Positions 37,030 through 47,973 of a stretch of 64,000 nt of DNA are shown here, piece after piece. Position 1 is the first letter of the stretch, and every line of letters starts with the position of its first letter. Below the pieces are notes generated by a model. The model did no database searches, had not been told where the DNA came from, and saw nothing but the letters and a program-made list of their open reading frames with translations. Both the position numbers and the translations under genes were made by a program. The stretch comes from Dehalogenimonas etheniformans (GTDB lineage: Bacteria > Chloroflexota > Dehalococcoidia > Dehalococcoidales > Dehalococcoidaceae): positions 806,001 through 870,000 of the forward strand of contig NZ_CP058566.2 in assembly GCF_014672715.2 (NCBI RefSeq), read 5' to 3'.

Positions 37030-38544
37030 TTACTCAAGATAGTCTTTAAGTTTACGACTCCGGCTCGGATGGCGCAGCTTACGAAGCGCCTTGGCTTCAA
37101 TCTGACGGATACGCTCGCGGGTCACGTTGAATTCCTTCCCCACCTCTTCAAGAGTTCTGCTCCGGCCGTCCTCCAACCCGAACCTGAGCTGCAGCACCCT
37201 GCGCTCTCTGGGAGTGAGGCTTCCCAGGACGCTGTCGATCTGCTCTTTGAGTAGTTGGCGGGAGGCCGCATCTGGGGGCGGCAGCGCGTTTTGGTCCTCA
37301 ATAAAGTCTCCGAGGTGTGAGTCTTCTTCCTCGCCGATTGGAGATTCAAGTGAGACAGGTAATTGAGATACTTTAGCGATCTCCCTGACCTTATCAGCGG
37401 GTAATTCCATTTCAACCGCGATTTCATCCGGGGTTGGTTCCCGGCCCAGTTTTTGGGACAGCGATCTTGAAACTGACAAAAGCTTGTTGATCGTTTCCAC
37501 CATGTGCACCGGTATGCGGATCGTCCTCGCCTGATCGGCAATAGCCCGGGTGATTGCCTGGCGTATCCACCATGTCGCGTAAGTTGAGAATTTAAAACCT
37601 CTGTGGAAATCAAATTTTTCCACTGCTCTAATGAGACCTATGTTGCCTTCCTGAATCAAGTCGAGCAGGGGCATACCTCGACCGATGTGTTTTTTGGCGA
37701 CACTAACCACCAGCCTTAGGTTAGCCTGGATGAGGTGCCTTTCGGCTTTTTTAGCTTCGATTTCAACGGTATCAAGGTAATTCTTGAGTTGATGTTCATA
37801 GTGCTCTAATCGGTTGATAAAAGCCGGATCGACAACGAGTTTATCAATATCGGCCAATTCCATGTCAGCGGGAATACCATCGAGGACTTTTTTAGGTAAA
37901 AGGTCGCTGTTCAGAGAAAGATCGATCAGCGCCTGTTCGATCTGAGATACCGGCGCACCCTGTTCTTCCGCAATGCTCTTGGTAAGTTCCTGATCGATCT
38001 CCTGGTCGATACTGGCCCGCAACTTAGGAGAAAACACCGCCTCTTTGAAGTTAGTTGACACCGGTAGCCCAAGTTGTTTCTGTAACATGCTGACGGTTAC
38101 AGCAGCCTTGACTAACTCCTGGAGCATGCAAACCATGGTCTCCACCGCAGTCGGGGGATGGCCGTCTTTTAAGCGGCACTGCTCGCGTATCTCTCGGATA
38201 CGCTTGCCTTCCTCCATTTTCTTGGCGAGCATTTTCTCGGTTTCGGCATTGAGTAACGGCACGCGGCCTATCTCATGGAGATACATCCTCACAGGATCAT
38301 CAACGATGCCGTGCTCGAGCTGTTCGAGTGGCATCTCAAGGTCTGGCAATAAAGCCTCAGCTCCCTCGGGGAGGGTGTCTGATTCTGCCTCCGCCTCTGC
38401 TGAAAGGTCTTCTGCCGTAAGATCTCCTGGACTGGAAGGGCCAGCCTCTTCTTCAGCCTCCTTTTCTTCATCCTCTTCGACAGGAGCAATCGGTGTTTCC
38501 AGGTCCTCGTCGTTTATAGAATTTTCAGCGCGTTCCTTTTCCAT
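37030..38544 (-). CDS. rpoD: primary RNA polymerase sigma factor
   Basis: The 504-residue housekeeping sigma-70. An acidic, Glu-rich N-terminal 80 residues replaces a typical region 1.1; region 1.2 is [17 protein letters not shown] near 81-97; a non-conserved insertion follows; region 2 is present with [33 protein letters not shown] and [10 protein letters not shown]; region 4 has [15 protein letters not shown] and [23 protein letters not shown] start at 38544, 3 nt after dnaG. The dGTPase-dnaG-rpoD order resembles the classical macromolecular synthesis operon without rpsU. Confidence 0.97.
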   Translation of the reverse strand: MEKERAENSINDEDLETPIAPVEEDEEKEAEEEAGPSSPGDLTAEDLSAEAEAESDTLPEGAEALLPDLEMPLEQLEHGIVDDPVRMYLHEIGRVPLLNAETEKMLAKKMEEGKRIREIREQCRLKDGHPPTAVETMVCMLQELVKAAVTVSMLQKQLGLPVSTNFKEAVFSPKLRASIDQEIDQELTKSIAEEQGAPVSQIEQALIDLSLNSDLLPKKVLDGIPADMELADIDKLVVDPAFINRLEHYEHQLKNYLDTVEIEAKKAERHLIQANLRLVVSVAKKHIGRGMPLLDLIQEGNIGLIRAVEKFDFHRGFKFSTYATWWIRQAITRAIADQARTIRIPVHMVETINKLLSVSRSLSQKLGREPTPDEIAVEMELPADKVREIAKVSQLPVSLESPIGEEEDSHLGDFIEDQNALPPPDAASRQLLKEQIDSVLGSLTPRERRVLQLRFGLEDGRSRTLEEVGKEFNVTRERIRQIEAKALRKLRHPSRSRKLKDYLE

Positions 38545-38547
38545 TCA

Positions 38548-40314
38548 TTACCTCCCGGGGCTTCTGTGTTTTTGGTTTTCACGTTTGTCTAGTTCCGCCA
38601 GACGACTAGCCAATGATAGTGCCTGTTCTCGATATCTGAGAAGTTCCACGGCGCTTCCCTTGTCGCCTTCAGTATCTAATATTGCACTGATTCTAGATGC
38701 GTATGACTTAAGATATTCTTTTTCTAAATGTAACGCACATTTTTGCAGTCGGTCAGCCAAACGGTCGTCGGGAATCGGTTTTGCCGAGATATTTTCAAAA
38801 CATTCCCAAACAGATGGATCAAGTTGTTCTTTTAACAAAGTACCATCGTTACTGGTCAAACAATGGCGGTAGATTTCACGATTCTCAATACTATTTAGAT
38901 AATCTTCCCGGAAGCCGCCACAAGCGGACTTCAACTCGGGATGTTTTATTAATATTGCCAAGAAATGCTTTTCCAATTGATAAGCCCTTGATGATAAGGG
39001 GATGACGCGAGATGGCTCCGCTAGTTTGGCGCCGGGCTGGGGTAGTTTAAGTTGTAGCAAGCTGAATTGCAAGTCTGCAGCCGTAGTTCCAACTCTTCCC
39101 GCAAGAAGCGCCAGATAATGCGCCCGCCGGACCGGGTCGTTGATCCCGGCGATGACAGGCAACAATTTGGTGACGAGGTCTGCCTTACCCATGGCGCTGT
39201 GGAGGTCGGTGGACCCAATGGCTCTCTCGAACACAAAATCGACGATGGGTGTTGCCGATGCTATCAGCCGATGCCATTCTTCGGCGTCTGCTCTAATTAC
39301 CTCGTCCGGATCCAGACCCTGAGGTGCAGTCACCACCCTGATCTCACGCTCGAGCAGGTTTTCAAAAGGGACACATCTTGCCATTGCTTCCTCGCCGGCA
39401 ACGTCGGCATCAAGAGCCAGGATAAGGTTGGAAGACAATTTTTTCAGGGTGTTCAACTGTTTATCGTTAATGGCAGTGCCCATTGATGCAACGGTGTTGG
39501 TGAATCCGTACTGGTGGCTGATGATCGTATCGATATAACCTTCAACTATTACGGCGGTATCTACGACGCGGATGGCCGTGGCGGCCAGGTTGAGTCCATA
39601 TAGTGTAGAGCTTTTGGAGAAAAGGGGCGTTTCAGGAGAATTCAGGTATTTGGGCTGGGAGTTGTCCAGAACTCGGGCTCCGAAGCCCGTTATGCGCCCC
39701 TTGATATCGGCGATAGGAAATATGATTTGGTCTCTGAACCGGTCGTAAAGGCGGCCGGAGTCGCTTCGGCCTAGCAACCCGGCGTCGGTGAGCAAATCGT
39801 CGGTGTAGCCGGCATTATTGAGATGGTCTTTGAGTGCCTGCCACTCGGGTAAAGCATAACCCAGTTGGAAATCAGCTATTGATTTGGAATCAACGCCCCG
39901 TCTCTGGAGGTAGGTACGGGCTTTTTCACTTGCTGGTGCATTTAATATCAGTCCATGAAAATACTGAGCTGCCGCAGCATTGACCGCGTAAAGATCTGAA
40001 CGGTGGCCGGCTTCCGGTGTGGATTGGAATCTGGAAGGTAGGGAAACGCCGTACTTTTCCGCCAGCCTTTCAAGCGCTTCTGAGAACGACCAGCCCTCTT
40101 TTTTCATCAGGAAAGAAAATACATCACCGCCAGTGGCGCAGGCTCCGAAACAGTGCCAGGTACCGGATTCAGGGTAAACAAAAAAGCTACCATGTTTTTC
40201 CGAATGGAACGGACAAAGCCCTTTTAAAGACTTGCCGGAACGGGCTAATGTCGTGTACTGACTCACCAGTTCGACGATATCTGCCCGGGATTTTATTTCG
40301 TTGATAACGTCCAT
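38548..40314 (-). CDS. dnaG: DNA primase
   Basis: Synthesises RNA primers at the replication fork. The 588-residue protein has the N-terminal zinc-binding domain (CPFHSEKHGSF near residues 35-45, then CFGACATGGD near 55), the TOPRIM catalytic core (VIVEGYIDTI near 256 and LALDADVAGEEA near 303), and a helical C-terminal helicase-interaction region that is weakly conserved. ATG start at 40314, directly abutting the dGTPase stop. Length is normal. Co-transcribed with rpoD. Confidence 0.97.
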   Translation of the reverse strand: MDVINEIKSRADIVELVSQYTTLARSGKSLKGLCPFHSEKHGSFFVYPESGTWHCFGACATGGDVFSFLMKKEGWSFSEALERLAEKYGVSLPSRFQSTPEAGHRSDLYAVNAAAAQYFHGLILNAPASEKARTYLQRRGVDSKSIADFQLGYALPEWQALKDHLNNAGYTDDLLTDAGLLGRSDSGRLYDRFRDQIIFPIADIKGRITGFGARVLDNSQPKYLNSPETPLFSKSSTLYGLNLAATAIRVVDTAVIVEGYIDTIISHQYGFTNTVASMGTAINDKQLNTLKKLSSNLILALDADVAGEEAMARCVPFENLLEREIRVVTAPQGLDPDEVIRADAEEWHRLIASATPIVDFVFERAIGSTDLHSAMGKADLVTKLLPVIAGINDPVRRAHYLALLAGRVGTTAADLQFSLLQLKLPQPGAKLAEPSRVIPLSSRAYQLEKHFLAILIKHPELKSACGGFREDYLNSIENREIYRHCLTSNDGTLLKEQLDPSVWECFENISAKPIPDDRLADRLQKCALHLEKEYLKSYASRISAILDTEGDKGSAVELLRYREQALSLASRLAELDKRENQKHRSPGR

Positions 40315-41349
40315 TTAAACAAGACCAAATGATAAAGCCGTTTGAGTAGCGAACTGATCGGTCATACCGGCTATATAGTCGACGACACCCCTGGCCGGAT
40401 CATCGGCATCACGGAATTCGAGTGGAAGATTTTGAGGAGATTCGAGGTAGAACCGGTACAAACTCCTTACGGTGGCACGAGCATTTTCCGCATAGTGATC
40501 GCGGTTCCTGTACACCCGCTCAAATAAAAAATCCCTTAGCAGGTTGCAGGCACTCAGGACGGATTGGCTCATTCCGATCTTGACGGGTAACTCGGGCGCA
40601 GTGCCTGAAACACCGAAGGAAGAGGCAATAACGTCGCGAACCATGGTGTCAACTATTTTGGAGTGAGTCTGTCCCAACACCTCTACCGCCTGACAGGGAA
40701 GATCCGATAGATGGATTATACCCGCTCTGACCGCATCGCCAATATCGTGGTTAATATAGGCTAAAGCATCAGCCAAGCGGCAGACTTCACCTTCCAGTGT
40801 CGCCGGCTCACCTGCGGCAGAAGCCATAATGTCACCCTGGGCTTTGGAGTGATTAAGTATGCCATCACGCACTTCGGCGGTTAAGTTCAATCCCTGACTG
40901 TTGTTTTCCAACTTTTCAACCACTCTGAGGCTCTGAGCATTGTGCCGGAAGCCGCCCGGATAGAGTTCGCCTAATACTTCTTCGCCCACATGCCCGAAGG
41001 GGGTGTGACCCAGGTCGTGACCAAGGCTAATGGCTTCGGCCAAATCCTCATTCAGACGCAGCGCCCTGGTAATTGTCCGCGCGAGTTGCGAAACCTCCAG
41101 GGTGTGGGTAAGCCGGGTTACGTAGTGATCGCCTAACGGTGCGATAAAAACCTGGGTTTTATGCTTCAGCCGACGAAAGGCTTTAGCATGGATGATACGG
41201 TCTCTGTCGCGTTGGAATTCAGTACGTACCGGGCTCGGTTCTTCAACTTTCTCTCGTCCCAGAGTATTGACAGACAAGGTCGCGTATGGTGACAGCCATT
41301 GGCGCTCCCGGTCTTCCAGGTAATGGCGAATATCGGGGAGGTGGGTCAT
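40315..41349 (-). CDS. dGTPase-like deoxynucleotide triphosphohydrolase
   Basis: HD-domain enzyme that hydrolyses dNTPs to deoxynucleosides and triphosphate. The 344-residue protein has RDRDRIIHAKAFRRLKHKT near residue 46, the HD motif as HTLEVSQLAR and LGHDLGHTPFGH near 82-120, and the late Asp in ALAYINHDIGD near 193. This is the short bacterial Dgt-like family. It abuts dnaG with no gap, placing dNTP control in the same transcript as primase and sigma factor. ATG start at 41349. Confidence 0.9.
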   Translation of the reverse strand: MTHLPDIRHYLEDRERQWLSPYATLSVNTLGREKVEEPSPVRTEFQRDRDRIIHAKAFRRLKHKTQVFIAPLGDHYVTRLTHTLEVSQLARTITRALRLNEDLAEAISLGHDLGHTPFGHVGEEVLGELYPGGFRHNAQSLRVVEKLENNSQGLNLTAEVRDGILNHSKAQGDIMASAAGEPATLEGEVCRLADALAYINHDIGDAVRAGIIHLSDLPCQAVEVLGQTHSKIVDTMVRDVIASSFGVSGTAPELPVKIGMSQSVLSACNLLRDFLFERVYRNRDHYAENARATVRSLYRFYLESPQNLPLEFRDADDPARGVVDYIAGMTDQFATQTALSFGLV

Positions 41350-41535
41350 GGAGAGGTTAATCTCCGATCACGGGGCGAATTAGGCCAGGAATGATCCCGA
41401 AAAAAAGCAACAGTCCGCCGAAAGATTGTCAAGTGCCCAATCCCGGGGGTGAAACGGCTCAATACTGTCCCCGCTATATACTTTCCAGAACATGAAAGAC
41501 TGGTAGTTTGTGTGAAACTAAACCTTCAACAACAA

Positions 41536-43794
41536 TTAGACTTGTACCTTGGCTTCTGCTTTTGCGATGATTTCCCGGGTGGTGCCAATCATATCGGGAC
41601 TGACCGAAACCGAGGTAATCCCCCAGGCTACCAGTTTCTCGGTCATTTCAGGATAAACGGAGGGCGCCTGGCCGCAGATTGAGGAGGTGATACCTTTTCG
41701 TTTGGCGGTCTTTACCGCAATTTCAAGGGCAGCCATAACGGCGTCATTACGCTCATCAAAAGTGTCCTGGAGTTTTTCGGAATCACGGTCGATTCCCAGA
41801 GTCAATTGAGTGAGGTCATTCGAGCCGATCGAAATGCCGTCAATCCCGACGTCGATGAATTTGTCCATCAGGAAAATATTGGCTGGAATCTCAGTCATCA
41901 TCCACAGCTTGAAGTCCGGTCCACGTTTCAAACCTTCCCCTTCCAATATCTCTTTCGCTCTGCTTAATTCATTGACCGTGCGGACAAACGGAATCATGAC
42001 CCAAAGATTGGGATAATCCTTGCGGACCCGTTTGATGGCTTCGATCTCCATTTTGAAGCTTTCGATATCACGGATATAGCGGGAGGCTCCACGATAACCA
42101 AGCATCGGATTTTCTTCAGGAAGTTCGTATTTGTCGCCACCCTCGAGTTCCCGATATTCGTTAGTCTTGAAATCGGTAGTTCGATAGACCACAGGGCGCG
42201 GATAGAATGCCTTGGCGAATGGAACAATTCCTTCGTACAATTTCTTGATGAATTCTTCTTGTCTACCCGTTTCGATCATGTAACTGGGATGCTTACCGAT
42301 TCCGCTTATGATGAACTCGGCGCGGAGTAATCCGACGCCATCGACATTACGGGCTGCGACCATATCAGCCAATTCTGGCTGAGCCAAGTTAACATAAACT
42401 CTTGTTTTGGTCTTGATTGCATCGCGCACCATGCTGACGACAGAAGAGGTTTGAATGCGGCGGGTGACCTTTCCCGGGTATACCTTGCCATGGGTACCAT
42501 CAACCGTAATCACTTGGTCGTCCCTAAGCACCTTCGTAGCTTCGTGGGTTCCGACGACGCAGGGTATGCCCAATTCTCGGCTGACGATCGCGGCATGGGA
42601 GGTACGGCCGCCTCTGTTAGTGACGATAGCGGCGGCCCTCTTCATCGCCGGAACGAAGTCTGGAGTCGTCATTTCAGCGACCAGAATGTCGCCCGAATCG
42701 ACGCGGTCGATCTCTGACGGGTCCATCAGGATTTTTACTGGACCAGATGCCAAGCCGGGGCTCGCGGGGGAACCCTCGAGGATCGGCTGTTCTTTAATCT
42801 CAGGTTCTTCTTCAAGAGCTTGTTCTTTAATTGCGGTTACGGGACGGGATTGAACCACATAGATGGCACCATCTTCTTTGGCCCATTCGATATCCTGAGG
42901 CATGCCGTAATGTTTTTCGATGTGCATGGCCAATTCGGCAAGCTTCAGAACGTCTTCGTCGCATAACTTCTGCTGCTCTTGCTTGTCAACGGGTACCTGT
43001 TGCCAATAATTGGCAGCTTCTCCGGTGCCCGATGTGTTCCTGACGAGACGCCGGTCTTGGAAGCTTATCCGGCGTGACAATATAGCCGGCCCTTCTTTGG
43101 AAACGATGAACAGGTCCGGGTTGATTTCGCCCGAGACCAACCCTTCACCAAGGCCGTAAATGGCCTCGATCACTATTTTGGACGGATCGTGGGTGATCGG
43201 TTCAATAGTGAAAATGACGCCGGAGGTAACCGACTGCACCATGCGCTGCACTGGCACGGCGATTCCAACCTTGAAGTGATCGAAATGCTGTTCTTGGCGA
43301 TAATAGATAGCACGGGCTTCAAACAAGGACGCCCAGCACATCTGGACGGCATGAACCACCTGATCAGGGCCTTCTTGATTGAGATAAGTGCTCTGTTGTC
43401 CGGCGAACGAAGCTTCCGGCAGGTCTTCAGCAGTGGCTGACGAACGGACCGCAACCAGGCCACCGCCCAACTTGGCGTATGCGTCTTTAATCTGCCGAGC
43501 AAGGGTTTCAGGTAAAACCGTTTTCATGATCAGTTCTTTGACCCTGGCTGATGCGGCAGAAAGAGCCTTCGAGTTTTCTATGTCCAAACCCTGTAGAATT
43601 TCGCGGATCTTGGATTGGACGCCGGAAGACTCTATAAAATCGTAGTAAGCAGATGAAGTAATAATAAAGCCAGGAGGGACGGGAATCTTGGCATTGGTCA
43701 TTTCACCGAGGTTAGCGCCTTTGCCGCCGACCAGTGGTATGTCCTGTTTGGTAACCTGGTCGAACCAGACAATCGCTTCCGGCATTTTCTGCAT
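41536..43794 (-). CDS. ppsA: phosphoenolpyruvate synthase
   Basis: Pyruvate, water dikinase: pyruvate + ATP to PEP, AMP and phosphate, for gluconeogenesis. From ATG 43794 (AGGAGA 8-13 nt upstream) it is 752 residues: N-terminal ATP-grasp domain (VGGKGANLGEMT near residue 24, AVRSSATAEDLPEASFAGQQ near 115), central phosphohistidine domain (TNRGGRTSHAAIVSRELGIP near 394), and C-terminal PEP-binding barrel (GLLRAEF, SIGSNDLTQ, and SICGQAPS with the catalytic Cys). It provides PEP for the pentose phosphate and glycogen genes elsewhere in the window. Divergent from the bifunctional nuclease gene. Confidence 0.95.
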   Translation of the reverse strand: MQKMPEAIVWFDQVTKQDIPLVGGKGANLGEMTNAKIPVPPGFIITSSAYYDFIESSGVQSKIREILQGLDIENSKALSAASARVKELIMKTVLPETLARQIKDAYAKLGGGLVAVRSSATAEDLPEASFAGQQSTYLNQEGPDQVVHAVQMCWASLFEARAIYYRQEQHFDHFKVGIAVPVQRMVQSVTSGVIFTIEPITHDPSKIVIEAIYGLGEGLVSGEINPDLFIVSKEGPAILSRRISFQDRRLVRNTSGTGEAANYWQQVPVDKQEQQKLCDEDVLKLAELAMHIEKHYGMPQDIEWAKEDGAIYVVQSRPVTAIKEQALEEEPEIKEQPILEGSPASPGLASGPVKILMDPSEIDRVDSGDILVAEMTTPDFVPAMKRAAAIVTNRGGRTSHAAIVSRELGIPCVVGTHEATKVLRDDQVITVDGTHGKVYPGKVTRRIQTSSVVSMVRDAIKTKTRVYVNLAQPELADMVAARNVDGVGLLRAEFIISGIGKHPSYMIETGRQEEFIKKLYEGIVPFAKAFYPRPVVYRTTDFKTNEYRELEGGDKYELPEENPMLGYRGASRYIRDIESFKMEIEAIKRVRKDYPNLWVMIPFVRTVNELSRAKEILEGEGLKRGPDFKLWMMTEIPANIFLMDKFIDVGIDGISIGSNDLTQLTLGIDRDSEKLQDTFDERNDAVMAALEIAVKTAKRKGITSSICGQAPSVYPEMTEKLVAWGITSVSVSPDMIGTTREIIAKAEAKVQV

Positions 43795-44058
43795 CCCTGC
43801 TGTCTCCTTCCCGAGCTGTTTGTTTATGGTCAAGCGCCAGAGGCAGAGTACGACTTTGTTGGAAACGCGAGCGAGCCCTCATCTTTGGAAAAGGCCAGTT
43901 ATTCTACAACAAATCAATCCCTTTGTTAAAGTGTTACAAAAAACCAGACTAGTTTACCACGTTCCAACTATATTCAATTTCATTGACACCCTATGGTCAT
44001 AAAGGTAGAATTGAACCCATCGATATGTGTCTCAGAAGCGGGGAGGCTCCTCATATAA

Positions 44059-44622
44059 ATGATTGAAATGACGATAGAAAGCATCCGTGTTAGCCTTGTG
44101 AATTATCAGCGCGTGGTGATGCTTAAAGAAAAGAATACGCTACGCTATCTGCCTATCTGGATAGGTTCGGCTGAAGCCCAGGCCATTGCGATACGGTTGC
44201 AGGAAGGCATACAGGTCCAGAGACCGATGACCCATGACCTTCTAGCCACCACTATCGAAGTTCTGGGGGCCAAAGTAGAGCATGTCATCGTAAATGACCT
44301 AAAAAATGACACCTTTTATGCCAAAATTTTATTGAACGTAGGCGGCAACCAAATCGAAATCGACTCTCGTCCTTCAGACGCACTGGCACTGGCGGTGCGC
44401 GTTGAAGTTCCGATCTATGCGGACGAATCGGTCCTGGACAAGGCCGGCATCGTTCTCGAACGCGAAGGCGAAAGCTCAGAAATCGTAGAGAGTGTGGATG
44501 GTGCCGGGGACATCTCTGAAAAACGTAAAAAGACTAGCGAAGACGAAATAAAGAAGATGAGTGCCTTCCGCGATTTTATCGACAATTTAGACCTCGAGGA
44601 CTTTGACAAACGCAAATCGTAA
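44059..44622 (+). CDS. bifunctional nuclease family (DUF151) protein
   Basis: A 187-residue protein of the DUF151/BFN family: ESIRVSLVNYQRVVMLKEK at the N-terminus, LPIWIGSAEAQAIAIRLQ near 31, RPMTHDLL near 55 and IDSRPSDALALAVR near 98. Members include plant and bacterial proteins with RNase/DNase activity; the bacterial role is uncertain. A C-terminal charged tail of about 55 residues is not conserved. ATG start at 44059. A strong terminator follows, so it is probably monocistronic. Confidence 0.86.
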   Translation: MIEMTIESIRVSLVNYQRVVMLKEKNTLRYLPIWIGSAEAQAIAIRLQEGIQVQRPMTHDLLATTIEVLGAKVEHVIVNDLKNDTFYAKILLNVGGNQIEIDSRPSDALALAVRVEVPIYADESVLDKAGIVLEREGESSEIVESVDGAGDISEKRKKTSEDEIKKMSAFRDFIDNLDLEDFDKRKS

Positions 44623-44650
44623 GAGTGGCGTCACGTGGAATCAAATCCGA

Positions 44651-44680
44651 AGAGAGGGGAGAAAATCCCCTCTCTTTTTT
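44651..44680 (+). terminator. rho-independent terminator
   Basis: AGAGAGGGGA at 44651-44660, loop GAAAA, TCCCCTCTCT at 44666-44675, then T5. It closes the DUF151 gene before aspS. Confidence 0.9.
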
Positions 44681-44786
44681 GGACCGGAATAAACTGTCGG
44701 TTTCTTTACTAAAGCTGATTCATTGAACAAACAATCCGCCTGGGTTATAATTTAACTTTAATACTTTGATTTTGAGGAGCCGAGCG

Positions 44787-46583
44787 TTGCTTAAAGACCA
44801 CCAATGCGGAGAACTGACCGATAAGAATCTAGGTCAGAAGGTCATCCTGGCGGGGTGGGTGCACCGCCGGCGAGATCATGGCAACTTGATATTTATTGAT
44901 CTGCGTGATCGTTCGGGGATTGTTCAGGTTGTTTTCAACCCTGAAAAAGCCAAAGAAGCTCACCATTTGGCCGAAGCGCTCCGGTCGGAGTTCGTTCTGA
45001 GGGTCAAAGGCACCGTGTCACATCGGCCTGAGGGCACTGAAAACAAGAGGATGCCCACCGGTGCAATCGAAGTTAATGCCGAAGAACTCGAAATATTGAA
45101 TGAATCAAAGACCCCTCCCTTCTATGTCAATGAAGAGGTTGAGGTCGATGAGAGTTTGCGCCTGAAATTCCGCTACCTTGACATAAGGCGGGAACGCATG
45201 CGGAATAACATCATCCTGCGCCACAAAGTTGTCACTTTTATGCGCCAGTATCTGAACGACCGGGGGTTCCTCGAAATCGAGACTCCGATCCTGCTTAAAA
45301 GCACCCCGGAAGGAGCGCGAGACTATTTAGTCCCTTCGAGATTGTATCCCGGCAAATTCTACGCTCTGGCTCAGTCACCACAACAATTGAAACAGCTTCT
45401 CATGGTCGCAGGTATTGAGAAGTACTACCAAATTGCACGATGTTTTCGCGATGAAGATCTCCGGGCGGATCGGCAAATGGAGTTCACCCAACTTGATCTT
45501 GAAATGAGCTTCGTTGAAGAAGAAGACATGATGGAACTCCTCGAAGGGTTGTTCTCCAGCCTCGTGGAAACGGTTACCCCTGGGAAGACTTTTAGAAAAC
45601 CATTCCCGCGGCTGTCCTTCCACGATATTATGGATCGCTACGGCTGCGATAAACCTGATCTCCGTTTTGGCCTAGAACTGGCTGACATCTCGGACATCGT
45701 TGTCGGGAGCAGTTTTGGAGTGTTTTCAAACACCATCGCCAGGGGCGGAGTCGTCAAAGCCATCGTCGCTCCTGGCTGTTGGGGTTATAACAAGAACCAA
45801 ATCGAAGAATTGATCGAATTCTCAAAGAAACTGGGCGCAGCAGGTTTGGTTCCCATAGCACTGGGTGGAGAATCCGGAAACCTCCAGCAGCTGGAGATGG
45901 ACAAGGTGAGATCGGTAGCAGCCAAATACCTATCGTTGGATCAGGTTAAAGCCATCGCCCAACGGTCCGGAGCTAACCCGGGAGACTTGATCCTAATCGT
46001 CGCCGGCGAACGCGAGCGGACTAATGCAGTACTTGGTCAACTGCGCAATGAACTTGGCTGCAGACTAAAACTTGCCGATCCCAACGAGTTGGCTTTCGCC
46101 TTTGTTGTTGATTTCCCGCTCTTCACATGGAATGAAGAGGACAACCGGTGGCAGGCAACACATCACCCTTTCACCGCCCCGCGAAAAGAAGATATGCCGC
46201 TCCTGGCGGAGCAGCCCGGAAAGGTACACGGCCGCCACTACGATCTTGTATTGAACGGTTATGAGATCGCCGGAGGCAGTATCCGTATCCATCAGCCTGA
46301 ACTTCAGCGGCAGGTTTTCCGGATTCTAGGCCACAGCGACGAGCGAATCCAGACTTTATTCGGTCAACTTCTTGACGCATTCGAATACGGCGCGCCGCCC
46401 CACGGTGGTGTTGCGCCCGGCATTGATCGGGTGGTCGCCATTCTCGCGGGCGAGCCCACGATTCGTGAGGTTATTCCGTTCCCGAAGAACCAGGCTGGGC
46501 TTGATTTGCTGTTCGGTTCTCCGTCAGAGGTCACTCAAGCTCAGATCGATGCCGTTCACATTTCGGTGAAGTTACCACAGTAG
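44787..46583 (+). CDS. aspS: aspartyl-tRNA synthetase
   Basis: Charges tRNA-Asp (and possibly tRNA-Asn). The start is TTG at 44787, about 598 residues, because GAGGAG ends 7 nt before it; an earlier in-frame TTG at 44766 overlaps that site. Domains: N-terminal OB fold (VILAGWVHRRRDHGNLIFID), class II motif 2 (CFRDEDLRADRQMEFTQLD), the bacterial GAD insert in the middle, and motif 3 (GVAPGIDRVVAILAG). Full bacterial length. It heads aspS-tig-clpP, with tig 28 nt downstream. Confidence 0.97.
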   Translation: MLKDHQCGELTDKNLGQKVILAGWVHRRRDHGNLIFIDLRDRSGIVQVVFNPEKAKEAHHLAEALRSEFVLRVKGTVSHRPEGTENKRMPTGAIEVNAEELEILNESKTPPFYVNEEVEVDESLRLKFRYLDIRRERMRNNIILRHKVVTFMRQYLNDRGFLEIETPILLKSTPEGARDYLVPSRLYPGKFYALAQSPQQLKQLLMVAGIEKYYQIARCFRDEDLRADRQMEFTQLDLEMSFVEEEDMMELLEGLFSSLVETVTPGKTFRKPFPRLSFHDIMDRYGCDKPDLRFGLELADISDIVVGSSFGVFSNTIARGGVVKAIVAPGCWGYNKNQIEELIEFSKKLGAAGLVPIALGGESGNLQQLEMDKVRSVAAKYLSLDQVKAIAQRSGANPGDLILIVAGERERTNAVLGQLRNELGCRLKLADPNELAFAFVVDFPLFTWNEEDNRWQATHHPFTAPRKEDMPLLAEQPGKVHGRHYDLVLNGYEIAGGSIRIHQPELQRQVFRILGHSDERIQTLFGQLLDAFEYGAPPHGGVAPGIDRVVAILAGEPTIREVIPFPKNQAGLDLLFGSPSEVTQAQIDAVHISVKLPQ

Positions 46584-46611
46584 TCTATAATAAATTTTGA
46601 TAGGGGATTTA

Positions 46612-47973
46612 ATGAAAGTTACCGAGAAAAAGATCGAGGGTTGTGAAGCCCTGCTCACCATCGAAATGGACAGCGCTTCCATGGAGGATGCACTTGACCA
46701 TGCTTATCAAAAGCTGGTCAAGAAAGTAGACGTTCCGGGATTCCGCAAGGGCAAAGCCCCCCGTCAGATTTTGGAAAATTTCGTGGGCCGTGAACGGCTC
46801 ATCGATGAATCCCTTGATGAGGTACTTCCGCACGCCTGCGCCGAAGCCATCAAAGAAGAAAAACTCCAGAGCTTTGGCACTCCTGGGGTCGAAGTCCTCC
46901 AGAACGAGCCCCTGATTTTCAAGGCGAAGGTACCGCTTCCCCCCAAGGTGGAGTTGGGCGATTATAAAAGCATCAGGCTTGAGCCCGAAAATGTTGAAGT
47001 AAAGGATGAAATCATTGACGGGATGATCAGGCAGCTTCAACATGAAAAAGCCATCTGGGAGCCGGTTGAGAGACCAGTCAAATCGGGTGACCTCGTTGTC
47101 ATGGATCTGGAAAGCACGATTGACGGAGCGCCATTCATTAATCAAAAAGGTCTTCAGATCGGTATTGACGAACAATCGAAATATCCAGCACCCGGATTTT
47201 CTCAGGAGATCATCGGGCTGGCACAGGGCGACACCAAAGAATTCAAATTGAAATACCCTGATGACTTCGCCAAACCTGAATTAGCAGGCAAGGAGCCTGA
47301 ATTCAAGGTCAAAATCAATGAGGTCAAGGAGGAAAAGCTGCCTCCGACTGATGATGATTTTGCAATGTCGCTCGACGTGGAAATGCCTACGTTCGAGGCG
47401 CTGAAAGCTCGTCTCACCGAAAATTACCGAAAGCGCATCGAGCAGCAAGCTAATCAAGATTACGAAAATCGCCTGGTTGCTGAGCTCATTAAAATGAGTA
47501 AAGTGGAATATCCGGCCAATCTGGTTGATATGGAATACGAACGGCTTGTTAACGCCCAGATGGAACGTTGGAGGTCTCAAGTCAATTCTGAGGCCGAACT
47601 GGAAGAATTGTTAGGCCGTGTGAACCCAGAAGAACTTGCCAAGCAATTGCGACCTATGGCGGAGGATCGGATCAAAATCTCCCTTGCTCTTGGTAAGCTG
47701 TCTTCTGCTGAAGACATCAAGGTAACCGATGCGGATATCGATGCCGAGGTTACTCGAATGCTGGAACCTGTACCCGAGGATCAACGAGCAGCCCAGCGAC
47801 AGCAAATGGAATCAAAAGAAGCTCGCGAGCAGGTCGTTCAAGTGTTGCTTTCGCGCAAAACGATGGAACGGTTGAAACAAATTGCAACTGAACGACTGCC
47901 GACAGAAGCGTCCGCAGAAACGACGCCTACTACCGAAAACGAAACCGAAAACAAAGAGGAGGCTACACCATGA
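46612..47973 (+). CDS. tig: trigger factor
   Basis: Ribosome-associated chaperone and peptidyl-prolyl isomerase. From ATG 46612 (AGGGGA upstream) it is 453 residues: N-terminal ribosome-binding domain with the [11 protein letters not shown] signature near 44, FKBP-like middle ([11 protein letters not shown], then [16 protein letters not shown]), and helical C-terminal arms. The tail is Glu/Thr-rich. Its stop overlaps the clpP start by 4 nt (ATGA), so the chaperone and protease are coupled, as in many bacteria; clpX does not follow here. Confidence 0.96.
   Translation: MKVTEKKIEGCEALLTIEMDSASMEDALDHAYQKLVKKVDVPGFRKGKAPRQILENFVGRERLIDESLDEVLPHACAEAIKEEKLQSFGTPGVEVLQNEPLIFKAKVPLPPKVELGDYKSIRLEPENVEVKDEIIDGMIRQLQHEKAIWEPVERPVKSGDLVVMDLESTIDGAPFINQKGLQIGIDEQSKYPAPGFSQEIIGLAQGDTKEFKLKYPDDFAKPELAGKEPEFKVKINEVKEEKLPPTDDDFAMSLDVEMPTFEALKARLTENYRKRIEQQANQDYENRLVAELIKMSKVEYPANLVDMEYERLVNAQMERWRSQVNSEAELEELLGRVNPEELAKQLRPMAEDRIKISLALGKLSSAEDIKVTDADIDAEVTRMLEPVPEDQRAAQRQQMESKEAREQVVQVLLSRKTMERLKQIATERLPTEASAETTPTTENETENKEEATP

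Noticed and set aside
38045-38872. 275-residue plus-strand frame, Ser-rich
   Set aside because: Antisense to rpoD and dnaG; Ser/Arg-rich composition typical of a shadow frame.
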